A stretch of DNA of 45,070 bases from assembly GCF_025821625.1 (NCBI RefSeq), contig NZ_JACKSH010000206.1, forward strand, positions 1 to 45,070. Direction: 5' to 3'. A program made the position numbers and the translations under genes. The notes beneath the pieces were generated by a model. It saw nothing but the letters and a program-made list of their open reading frames with translations, searched no databases and had not been told where the DNA came from. Shown in pieces: positions 24,510-30,997 of the stretch; within the stretch, counting starts at the first letter, position 1; every line of letters begins with the position of its first letter. Source of the stretch: Mycolicibacterium pyrenivorans. GTDB lineage: Bacteria; Actinomycetota; Actinomycetes; Mycobacteriales; Mycobacteriaceae.

Positions 24510-24954
24510 GGTGCCCGTCCGGCGCGTGTCCGCGTTCACAGATTGCGGTCGGGTACTTTTCGAGTACTGCGCGGTCGCGGCCGCGTCCTCACCGGCGGGT
24601 TAGCTGGTTGTGCCGTCACCCGGGAGTCGTCGGCCTACAGATGCCGGTCGAACCGGCTGGGGGTGCAACGGTGAGACGCACCACGGCAACCCGCTTGCCG
24701 CAGCGGTTCATCGAAGCGGCTCACGGCTGTCACCGCCGGCATCGGGGACGTCGGGATGCTTTCGGTGAAAGCATCCGTGAACTGGCATGACGCGCGTCCT
24801 GATGGTGACGCCTGCGGTATTCAGCACATCTAAATTGTTCCGGTGCACAGCATTTCGGGCCGCACTGTCATCCGGTCGCGACGCGGTAACAACACGGTGT
24901 CGAGTCGGCGGCTCGATGGAAGAGTTCCGATCCGCTGCTACAGTCGGGAACATT
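24510..24954. other. Intergenic region with a possible 39-aa ORF and a hairpin
   Basis: This stretch between the divergent response regulator and LpqS-like genes holds no recognised gene. A frame from GTG 24671 to TGA 24790 (39 codons, opening VRRTTATRLPQRFIEAAHG) contains the perfect hairpin at 24754-24776 and overlaps an ATG at 24787. TACAGT at 24939-24944 is a -10-like hexamer 10 bases before the GTG of the LpqS-like gene, so that gene may be read with almost no leader. I found no clear RicR-type copper operator by eye. Confidence 0.4.
24754..24776. promoter_or_regulatory. Perfect 10-bp hairpin with 3-base loop
   Basis: Arms GGATGCTTTC (24754-24763) and GAAAGCATCC (24767-24776) are exact complements around GGT. 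No T-run follows on either strand, which argues against an intrinsic terminator. It may be a regulator binding site or an RNA stem for a transcript crossing the region between the two-component system and the LpqS-like gene. Confidence 0.5.
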
Positions 24955-25365
24955 GTGAGGTACAACGTCCCGGTTCCTCGGACGCGATGGCGCGCCGCCG
25001 CCGCGGTGATTCTGGCTTTCTGGGTCGTCGTGGTCGGCGCCGAGTGGGCGCTTCCGGGTACCGAGACGCCGCACCACGGGCCGCACGCGTCCGCCGCTGG
25101 TCCGCACGGTGGCTTTGCTGTTGTCGCCGATCATCCCCACTTCGAGAGCGGATCGACGCCGCTCGCACCCGAGACCATCGCCGAGGCGGCGCTGCCCCGC
25201 GCCACCGTCACCCTCATCGCGCTGGCCCTGATCGGCGCCATCGCCGCCGTCCTGCCGTTCTGGCGGCAGACCTCGTTGACCGCGATTCGTGGTCCACCCC
25301 GGCGGCTCGTCGCACCCGACAGCGGGCGGGTCCTCCTGACCCGCCTGTGCATCGCGCGTCGCTGA
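24955..25365 (+). CDS. LpqS-like small membrane protein (copper-responsive family)
   Basis: A 136-residue protein from GTG 24955. It has an N-terminal hydrophobic segment (AAAVILAFWVVVVGAEWALP), a His-rich stretch (TPHHGPHASAAGPHGGFAV, then ADHPHFESG), a second hydrophobic segment (VTLIALALIGAIAAVLPFW) and the tail RVLLTRLCIARR. The His stretch and the tail match what I recall of mycobacterial LpqS (tail like LLTRFCLARR), a member of the copper-responsive RicR regulon. Unlike a typical lipoprotein, no lipobox is seen. The next genes are CysK2 and an MFS transporter, the same order as Rv0847, Rv0848 and Rv0849. A role at the membrane in copper handling is inferred. A start at 24787 is in frame but its extension is not protein-like. 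Confidence 0.7.
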   Translation: MRYNVPVPRTRWRAAAAVILAFWVVVVGAEWALPGTETPHHGPHASAAGPHGGFAVVADHPHFESGSTPLAPETIAEAALPRATVTLIALALIGAIAAVLPFWRQTSLTAIRGPPRRLVAPDSGRVLLTRLCIARR

Positions 25366-25434
25366 TCGCGTAGCGCCAGACCAAGCCGGCCCCCTGCGGC
25401 GGCCCTGGTCGGTGACCGCTACCCGTCATCAGCA

Positions 25435-25456
25435 GCCGCGCGCCTGTTCGCGCGGC
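25435..25456. terminator. GC-rich 8-bp hairpin between lpqS-like and cysK2
   Basis: Arms GCCGCGCG (25435-25442) and CGCGCGGC (25449-25456) with a 6-base loop. An imperfect stem joining GACCA at 25379 to TGGTC at 25410 lies just before it. Neither has a T-run, as is usual for mycobacterial terminators. They could end the LpqS-like transcript or attenuate read-through into cysK2. Confidence 0.4.
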
Positions 25457-25478
25457 CGAACAGAAGCGACGTATACCG

Positions 25479-26588
25479 ATGAACCATGCCCCGTCCGTCC
25501 ACACATCCGACGTCCTGCTGACCCGGCAGCATCGCCTCGGCCGCTACGATCGGCCGGGCACCATGGTCGGGAACACCCCGGTGCTGCGCATCGGCGCGCC
25601 CTTCACCGCCGATGAGCGTGGCTTCTGGGCCAAGCTCGAAGGTTCCAACCCCGGCGGCATGAAGGACCGCCCCGCCATGCACATGGTCGAGCGCGGACGT
25701 GCGCGTGGCGCGCTGCGCCCAGGCGCCCGAATCGTCGAATCCACCAGCGGCACCTTGGGTCTCGGTTTGGCCCTGGCGGGCACCGTGTACGAGCACCCGG
25801 TCACCCTCGTCACCGACCCGGGGATGGAGCCGATCCTCCAACGGATGCTGTCGGCCTTCGGCGCCGACGTCGAGCTGGTGACCGAACCGCATCCCGATGG
25901 CGGGTGGCAGCAGGCCCGCCGCGACCGGGTGCAACAGATTCTGTCCGCCGACCCCCATGCCTGGTATCCCGACCAGTACAACAACCCCGACAACGTCGAG
26001 GCCTACCGACCGCTGGCACGCGAACTGCACGCACAGCTCGGCCACATCGACGTTCTGGTGTGCTCGGTGGGCACCGGCGGACATTCCGCAGGGGTGGCGC
26101 GGGTGTTGCGGGAGTTCAACCCCGACCTACGGTTGGTCGGCGTGGACACGATCGGATCGACCATCTTCGGGCAGCCCGCCAGCGCCCGCCTGATGCGTGG
26201 CCTCGGGTCGAGCATCTTCCCGGGAAACGTCGACTACGAGGCGTTCAGCGAGGTCCACTGGGTGGCCCCGGCGGAGGCGGTGTGGGCATGCCGCACCCTG
26301 GCGGCCACGCACTACGCCAGCGGTGGGTGGAGCGTGGGGGCGGTCGCGCTGGTGGCCGGGTGGGCGGCGCGCACGTCGCCGGCCGACACCACGATCGCCG
26401 CGGTCTTTCCCGACGGGCCGCAACGCTATTTCGACACCGTCTACAACGACGACTACTGCCGTGGCCACGGCTTGCTCGACATCACTCCACCTGACGAGCC
26501 GGCCGTCATCGACGATCCGTGCACCGCGGTGGTGACGTCGTGGACCCGCAGTACCCGCGTCGTCGACCCGCTGGCGGTGCTGCGGTGA
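25479..26588 (+). CDS. cysK2: CysK2-type PLP enzyme (S-sulfocysteine synthase family)
   Basis: A 369-residue fold-type II PLP enzyme, close to Rv0848 in length (about 372). The PLP Lys is in EGSNPGGMKDRPAMHM, the substrate loop reads ESTSGTLGLGLA, and the phosphate-binding loop is CSVGTGGHSAG. The order Lys motif, TSG loop, GTGG loop is that of cysteine synthases. CysK2 of M. tuberculosis makes S-sulfocysteine from O-phosphoserine and thiosulfate and is linked to oxidative stress. Family substitutions such as ESTSGTLG in place of the common TSGNTG fit the CysK2 branch. It overlaps the MFS transporter start (GTGA, 4 bases), so the two are tightly coupled. Confidence 0.87.
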   Translation: MNHAPSVHTSDVLLTRQHRLGRYDRPGTMVGNTPVLRIGAPFTADERGFWAKLEGSNPGGMKDRPAMHMVERGRARGALRPGARIVESTSGTLGLGLALAGTVYEHPVTLVTDPGMEPILQRMLSAFGADVELVTEPHPDGGWQQARRDRVQQILSADPHAWYPDQYNNPDNVEAYRPLARELHAQLGHIDVLVCSVGTGGHSAGVARVLREFNPDLRLVGVDTIGSTIFGQPASARLMRGLGSSIFPGNVDYEAFSEVHWVAPAEAVWACRTLAATHYASGGWSVGAVALVAGWAARTSPADTTIAAVFPDGPQRYFDTVYNDDYCRGHGLLDITPPDEPAVIDDPCTAVVTSWTRSTRVVDPLAVLR

Positions 26589-27859
26589 GAAACGTTGTCG
26601 CGCAGTTCCGAAGCTTCGACCGGCCGAGCCGGATGCTGATGATCAACCAGTTCGGCATCAACCTGGGCTTCTACATGCTGATGCCGTACCTGGCCGGATA
26701 CCTGGCCGGTCCGCTCGGGCTGGCAGCGTGGGCGGTCGGGCTGGTGCTGGGGGTTCGCAACTTCTCCCAGCAGGGGATGTTCATCGTCGGGGGCACGCTG
26801 GCCGACCGACTCGGCTACAAACCGCTGATCGTCGCGGGGTGCCTACTCCGCACGGCGGGGTTCGGTCTTCTCATCGTGGCCGAGTCGCTGCCTGCGGTGC
26901 TGATCGCCTCCGCCGCAACGGGGTTCGCAGGAGCCTTGTTCAACCCGGCGGTGCGGGCCTACCTGGCTGCGGACGCCGGACCGCGACGCGTCGAGGCGTT
27001 CGCGGTGTTCAACATCTTCTATCAGGCCGGGATCCTGGCCGGACCGCTGGTCGGGCTGGCACTGATGGTGTTCGACTTCCGCATCACCGCCGCCGCGGCG
27101 GCGATCGTGTTCGCCGCCTTGACCATCGCGCAACTGTTCGCGCTGCCGCAACACAGCGGCCGCACCGCGACCGAGAAGACCTCAGTGCTGGCCGACTGGC
27201 GCGTCGTGCTGGCCAATCGGTCGTTCCTGTTGTTCGCCGCGGCGATGATCGGCTCCTACGTGCTGTCCTTCCAGGTGTACCTCGCGCTGCCGTTACAGGC
27301 GAGGGTGCTATCGCCTCATGGTGAGTCGCTTTTGGTGGCAGGGATTTTCGTGGTTTCCGGGCTGGTGGCGGTCTTCGGACAGCTGCGGATCACCCGGTGG
27401 TTCGGCGCACGCTGGGGGGCAGGACACTCCCTGACGGTGGGTCTGGTCATCCTCGCGGCGGCGTTCTTACCGCTGATGGCGATACCGGACGCCGAGCGCT
27501 TCGGGTCCGGTGCGGCGGTCGCCGCGCTGTTGGTGGCCGCGGGTGTGCTCGCGGTCGGCTCGGCGGCGGTGTTCCCCTTCGAGATGGACACCGTCGTGTC
27601 GTTGGCGCAGGACCGGCTGGTGGCCACGCACTACGGCTTCTACAACACGATCGTGGGGATCGGGATTCTCGTCGGCAATCTCGCCACCGGATCGCTGATG
27701 GAGGCCGCCCGTAGCGCCGGTGTGGACGAGCTCGTCTGGGTGGTGCTGGCGGTGATCGGGCTGGCCTCGGCGGCCGCGCTGTACCGACTCGACCGGACCG
27801 GCCGGCTGCGGCCGGTCTCGCCGGTGACGGCCGGTCAGGGAGCTTCTAGAAGACCCTGA
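26585..27859 (+). CDS. MFS transporter (Rv0849-like)
   Basis: A 424-residue major facilitator protein with about 12 membrane helices. The signature loop between helices 2 and 3 is GGTLADRLGYKPLIVAG, matching the GxxxDRxGRR pattern. The GTG at 26585 overlaps the cysK2 stop and gives VRNVVAQFRSFDRPSRMLMINQFG; this start is preferred to one inside cysK2. MFS proteins are proton-coupled exporters or importers. With cysK2 it may export S-sulfocysteine, a sulfur compound or a drug; the substrate is unknown. Its last 14 bases overlap the convergent glucanase gene. Confidence 0.88.
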   Translation: MRNVVAQFRSFDRPSRMLMINQFGINLGFYMLMPYLAGYLAGPLGLAAWAVGLVLGVRNFSQQGMFIVGGTLADRLGYKPLIVAGCLLRTAGFGLLIVAESLPAVLIASAATGFAGALFNPAVRAYLAADAGPRRVEAFAVFNIFYQAGILAGPLVGLALMVFDFRITAAAAAIVFAALTIAQLFALPQHSGRTATEKTSVLADWRVVLANRSFLLFAAAMIGSYVLSFQVYLALPLQARVLSPHGESLLVAGIFVVSGLVAVFGQLRITRWFGARWGAGHSLTVGLVILAAAFLPLMAIPDAERFGSGAAVAALLVAAGVLAVGSAAVFPFEMDTVVSLAQDRLVATHYGFYNTIVGIGILVGNLATGSLMEAARSAGVDELVWVVLAVIGLASAAALYRLDRTGRLRPVSPVTAGQGASRRP

Positions 27860-28736
27860 TCCAGTCGACGCGCATCTCGGCCGGGTACGTGCCTGCCGCG
27901 GGCTCGCGGCCACCCGAGCCGCCGACGGCGATGTTGAACACCGGTGCCAGCGTGTAGCCGGGGTCGTTGAACGGCCAGTCCGCGATGGAGTTCGCCGGCA
28001 CCACGAAGAACGGCTCCATGCCCGGCTGGTAGTCCTTCCAGAAGTGCAGGCCGGTCGGCAGCCAGGTCATCCGCCAGGTGTGCCACGCGTTGTCGATGGG
28101 GTGGCGGTGGGTGGCGAACGATGTCCCGTCCAGCCTGGCGTGCACCGTGGTCCCCGAGGGCCAGTCTCTGTTCCCGTACCACTCGACCAGGTCGATCTCC
28201 CCGCCCCGGACCGGGTTGTCGTTGAGCAGCCAGAAGGCCGGCCAGGCGCCGTCGGTCAGGCAGTCGAGCTTGACCCGCGCTTCCCAGGTGGTGCCGACGC
28301 CGCCACGCCAGTTGCCGACGATCTTGGCGCTGGCGTACTTCTCCTGGATGGTGGTGCCGGGGCCGCGGGTGGCCCGGATGACCAGGTTGCCGTTGCCGTC
28401 CTGGAACACGTGCTCCTGGTCGGTCACGTAGCGGCCCATGTTGAAGGGTTTGTCCCACTCGTGCGGGTTCTTGATGGTCTCGCGAGCCGGGACGATGTGC
28501 CACCACGCCGGGTCCGGGGGCGCCCCGGCCGGGCCGTTGAACTCGTCCTGGAACAGCATCACCGGGCCCACGTCCGCAGCGCCGGGCCCTGGTGCCGCGG
28601 GCATCCCGGGCGGACCCGGAACAGGCGGGATGTCGCCGACGATGGGCTGAGCGTGGGCGGTGGCGGCGGGGAGCGCGGCAGCCGCCGCACCCAGGCCCAT
28701 CATCAACATGGCACGGCGGCGATCCATTTCTGGCAC
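27846..28736 (-). CDS. Secreted GH16 beta-1,3-glucanase-like protein (Rv0315-like)
   Basis: A 296-residue exported protein. The N-terminus has DRRRAMLMMGLGAAAAALP with an RRR-x-M pattern that suggests Tat export, then AHAQP as cleavage region and a Pro-rich linker to residue 55. The GH16 beta-jelly-roll follows, with the active-site motif GGEIDLVEWYGN (two catalytic Glu flanking Asp), preceded by WPAFWLLNDNPV, and ending VFNIAVGGSGG and MRVDWIRVF. Rv0315 is a homologue from memory and has been described as a beta-1,3-glucanase-like antigen. It acts outside the cell on beta-glucans or on a wall polymer. It is a single gene, convergent with the MFS gene. Confidence 0.92.
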   Translation of the reverse strand: MPEMDRRRAMLMMGLGAAAAALPAATAHAQPIVGDIPPVPGPPGMPAAPGPGAADVGPVMLFQDEFNGPAGAPPDPAWWHIVPARETIKNPHEWDKPFNMGRYVTDQEHVFQDGNGNLVIRATRGPGTTIQEKYASAKIVGNWRGGVGTTWEARVKLDCLTDGAWPAFWLLNDNPVRGGEIDLVEWYGNRDWPSGTTVHARLDGTSFATHRHPIDNAWHTWRMTWLPTGLHFWKDYQPGMEPFFVVPANSIADWPFNDPGYTLAPVFNIAVGGSGGREPAAGTYPAEMRVDWIRVF

Positions 28737-29305
28737 GGAAAAACCATAAATGACCCGGGTGCGGGCGACTGCTCATTTCGACCATTCGGCCAGTCGTCGT
28801 GGAGGGCCTTCACCGTCACCGCGGTCATGATCGGACTTTGCCCGCGGGGTCCTGGGCCGGGTATGGGCTGGTGGACGCGCTATGACGCCGAGGGGCCTTC
28901 ATTGTTGTTGCCGTGAATATTTCGACCAGTTGGCGGCTTCGGTTTGCTTCGCCCGGCGGCTTGACAAGCGATCGCGCATTTGCCGGTTGCCGCCGGGGAG
29001 CCGATGACGGGAAGCCCACCCGCGTGTGCAGCCTGGAAGTCCTTCGAGCATTGACCGCCTCAGCCCGCGGGACCTGCGTCAAACGGCTGTCGCAACGTCC
29101 GCGTTGTGCTGTATACCGCTGCCCGGGAAGGTGTACCACCGACGCAGGTTGCGGGCGGTAGGCCGGGCAGGAACGCGACGGCGGTGTCGAGGGACGTCGT
29201 CGCCGCCGACGCCCACCGCGGGTCCCGCGCGGTCGTCATACGACGAGGTTGCTGGGGCTCCGTTGGCGTTTGGTTGCGCTGCCGTGCGATGGGTACCGGT
29301 AGAAC
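28737..29305. other. Gene-poor region with a tRNA-Gly remnant
   Basis: I find no convincing gene in these 569 bases. By eye the composition is less GC-rich than the flanks (for example around 28900-28930). Short frames on both strands have no protein-like features. The one clear signal is the degenerate tRNA-Gly piece at 28997-29040. The region probably belongs to a small insertion that also carries the ion-channel gene. Confidence 0.5.
28997..29040 (-). repeat. Degenerate partial copy of the tRNA-Gly 3' half
   Basis: The plus strand matches the tRNA-Gly(CCC) gene at 30015-30058 in the same orientation. There are 17 identical bases (28997-29013, acceptor and T-stem), 4 bases with 1 match (the T-loop), then ACCCGCGT identical at 29018-29025, and CAGC at 29029-29032. 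The T-loop and the anticodon arm are altered, so it cannot fold as a working tRNA. Such 3'-half copies are typically left by integration at tRNA genes; the distance between copies is about 1.0 kb. Confidence 0.7.
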
Positions 29306-30025
29306 ATGGTGCGCGGCAACGAACTGCTGCAGAGGCCGTTGGACCAGCGTGAACGCTGGGCCGACGAGATCCTGGACCGGTTGGCCCCGGTCATGGGTGT
29401 GCTCGGCATCGTGTTCGTGCTGCTGGTGCTCGGCGAGCAACTGGCGCGCCCGGGACCGCTATCGGTGGTGCTGGCGGTGCTGAGCTGGCTGCTGTGGGCG
29501 GTGTTCGCAATCGAGTTCCTCGCGCGGTTGGTGGTAGCCCCCAAGACAACTACGTTCCTGCGGCGTAACTGGTGGCAGTTGATCTTCCTGGTGTTGCCCT
29601 TCCTTCGGCTACTGCGGCTGCTCCGAGTCGCGCGGTTGACCAGATCAGGTCGCGTGCTGGCAGGTGCGGTGCGGGGCAGTCGATCCGCGCAGCAGGTGTT
29701 GGGCAGCAGGCTGGCGGGCCTTGGGTCGGTGGTGGCGATCACGGTGTTGGGCAGCAGCCAGTTGCTGTACCAGTTCAGCGACTATCCCCGGTACGCGGAT
29801 GCCTTGCATTCGGCCGCACTAGGGGCTGTCACGGGTGAGCCATTGGGGAAGACTGACGGCTTCGCCCAAGTGACCGACGTGGTTCTGGCGATATTCTCGG
29901 TGGTTGTGTTCGGCGCGCTCGCAGGGTTGCTCGGTTCGTTCTTCATCGAGAATCGAACCCTGCAAAAGGAGGCCGCCGGTCGGTCGAGTAGCGACCAGTC
30001 GGTCAACGATCAGTGGAGCCGATGA
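29306..30025 (+). CDS. Voltage-sensor ion-channel-like protein without a classic K+ filter
   Basis: A 239-residue membrane protein of the ion transport family. S1 to S4 are visible: S1 about 29-46, S2 about 54-78 with Glu70 and Arg74, S3 about 89-99, and S4 with Arg at 101, 104, 107, 110 and 113, an exact every-third-residue voltage-sensor pattern. A pore helix and S6 (VVLAIFSVVVFGALAGLLGSFF) follow. Where a K+ channel has TVGYG, this protein reads AVTGEPLGKTDG, so the filter is absent or different. It may be a channel of other selectivity or a non-conducting sensor. Its last codons overlap the tRNA-Gly gene by 12 bases. By eye the gene is lower in GC than its neighbours. Confidence 0.8.
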   Translation: MVRGNELLQRPLDQRERWADEILDRLAPVMGVLGIVFVLLVLGEQLARPGPLSVVLAVLSWLLWAVFAIEFLARLVVAPKTTTFLRRNWWQLIFLVLPFLRLLRLLRVARLTRSGRVLAGAVRGSRSAQQVLGSRLAGLGSVVAITVLGSSQLLYQFSDYPRYADALHSAALGAVTGEPLGKTDGFAQVTDVVLAIFSVVVFGALAGLLGSFFIENRTLQKEAAGRSSSDQSVNDQWSR

Positions 30026-30087
30026 CGGGAATCGAACCCGCGTATTCAGCTTGGGAAGCTGATGTTCTGCCATTGAACTACATCGGC
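30014..30087 (-). tRNA. tRNA-Gly (anticodon CCC), CCA encoded
   Basis: On the minus strand the acceptor stem pairs GCCGATG (30081-30087) with CATCGGC (30018-30024). The D-stem is GTTC/GAAC, the anticodon stem TCAGC/GCTGA with loop TTCCCAA (anticodon CCC at 30053-30055), and the T-stem GCGGG/CCCGT with loop TTCGATT. The discriminator base is T and a genomic CCA follows (30014-30016). All four arms pair fully. The dcd gene lies just beyond on the opposite strand. Confidence 0.96.
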
Positions 30088-30174
30088 ATGTTCGATCACG
30101 AAGGCTAACACCTGGTGGGCGGGCTTCGTGGAGGTGTCCGGGCCGCGGCCCGTCGCTGCCGTTACGCTCGTGCG

Positions 30175-30747
30175 GTGCTGCTCTCCGACCGCGACATCCG
30201 CGCCGAGATCAAGGCAGGCAGGCTCGGTATCGACCCGTTCGACGACAGCCTGGTCCAGCCCTCCAGCGTCGACGTCCGGCTCGACAACCTGTTCCGGGTT
30301 TTCAACAACACCCGCTACACCCATATCGATCCGTCGCTGCGCCAGGACGACCTGACCACCCTGGTGGAGCCCAAGGAGGGCGAACCGTTCGTCCTGCATC
30401 CCGGCGAGTTCGTGCTGGGGGCGACGCTGGAGCGCTGCACCCTGCCCGACGACCTGGCCGGCCGGCTGGAGGGCAAGTCCTCGCTGGGCAGGCTCGGCCT
30501 GCTCACCCATTCGACGGCCGGTTTCATCGACCCGGGATTCTCCGGTCACATCACCCTCGAGCTGTCGAACGTCGCGAACCTGCCCATCACACTGTGGCCC
30601 GGCATGAAGATCGGCCAGCTCTGCCTGCTGCGCCTGACCAGCCCCGCCGAGCACCCGTACGGCAGCGCGAAGGCCGGCTCGAAATACCAGAACCAGCGCG
30701 GACCGACACCGTCGCGGTCGTACCAGAATTTCCTCCGGTCCAGCTGA
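30175..30747 (+). CDS. dcd: dCTP deaminase
   Basis: A 190-residue enzyme, the same length as M. tuberculosis Dcd (Rv0321), which there is bifunctional, converting dCTP to dUMP. The opening LLSDRDIRAEIKAGRLGIDPFDD, the LVQPSSVDVRLDNLFRVF segment, the nucleotide-binding EGKSSLGRLGLLTHSTAGFIDPGF and the C-terminal YGSAKAGSKYQNQRGPTPSR are all family signatures. The Glu in STAGFIDPGFSGHITLELS is the catalytic residue region. It supplies dUMP for thymidylate synthesis. GTG 30175 is fixed by the standard N-terminus; the frame is open further upstream but without homology. It lies directly beside tRNA-Gly and upstream of the DUF7159 protein and udgA. Confidence 0.96.
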   Translation: MLLSDRDIRAEIKAGRLGIDPFDDSLVQPSSVDVRLDNLFRVFNNTRYTHIDPSLRQDDLTTLVEPKEGEPFVLHPGEFVLGATLERCTLPDDLAGRLEGKSSLGRLGLLTHSTAGFIDPGFSGHITLELSNVANLPITLWPGMKIGQLCLLRLTSPAEHPYGSAKAGSKYQNQRGPTPSRSYQNFLRSS

Positions 30748-30997
30748 CCGGGGCCGATGGCCGGAGCCCGCAGAAACGTCAATGACGGTTGTCGGGCACG
30801 CGAGTAAGGTCGGGAATCACCGGCGCCATCGCGCATTCGTGCCGTCGCGTTCCGGCCAGGTCTTCACCGCTGCCAGCTAACAGCGTCGGGTGTAACGCCT
30901 CAGCTGGTCAGGCCGATGAAGTATCTAGTTGTCGGCTCGTCGTGCCCGAATGAGCAATGGCAGCCAACCAGGCGCAGCAAACATTTTGGAGGGGTCA

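Noticed and set aside
24787..24954. Longer N-terminus for the LpqS-like protein from ATG 24787
   Set aside because: The added 56 residues are not protein-like, and GTG 24955 precedes the hydrophobic N-terminal segment directly with a -10-like hexamer near it.
28825..29139. Minus-strand frame with HTRVGFPSSAP considered as a gene
   Set aside because: The peptide is the well-known spurious translation of a tRNA 3' half; it supports the tRNA remnant, not a protein.
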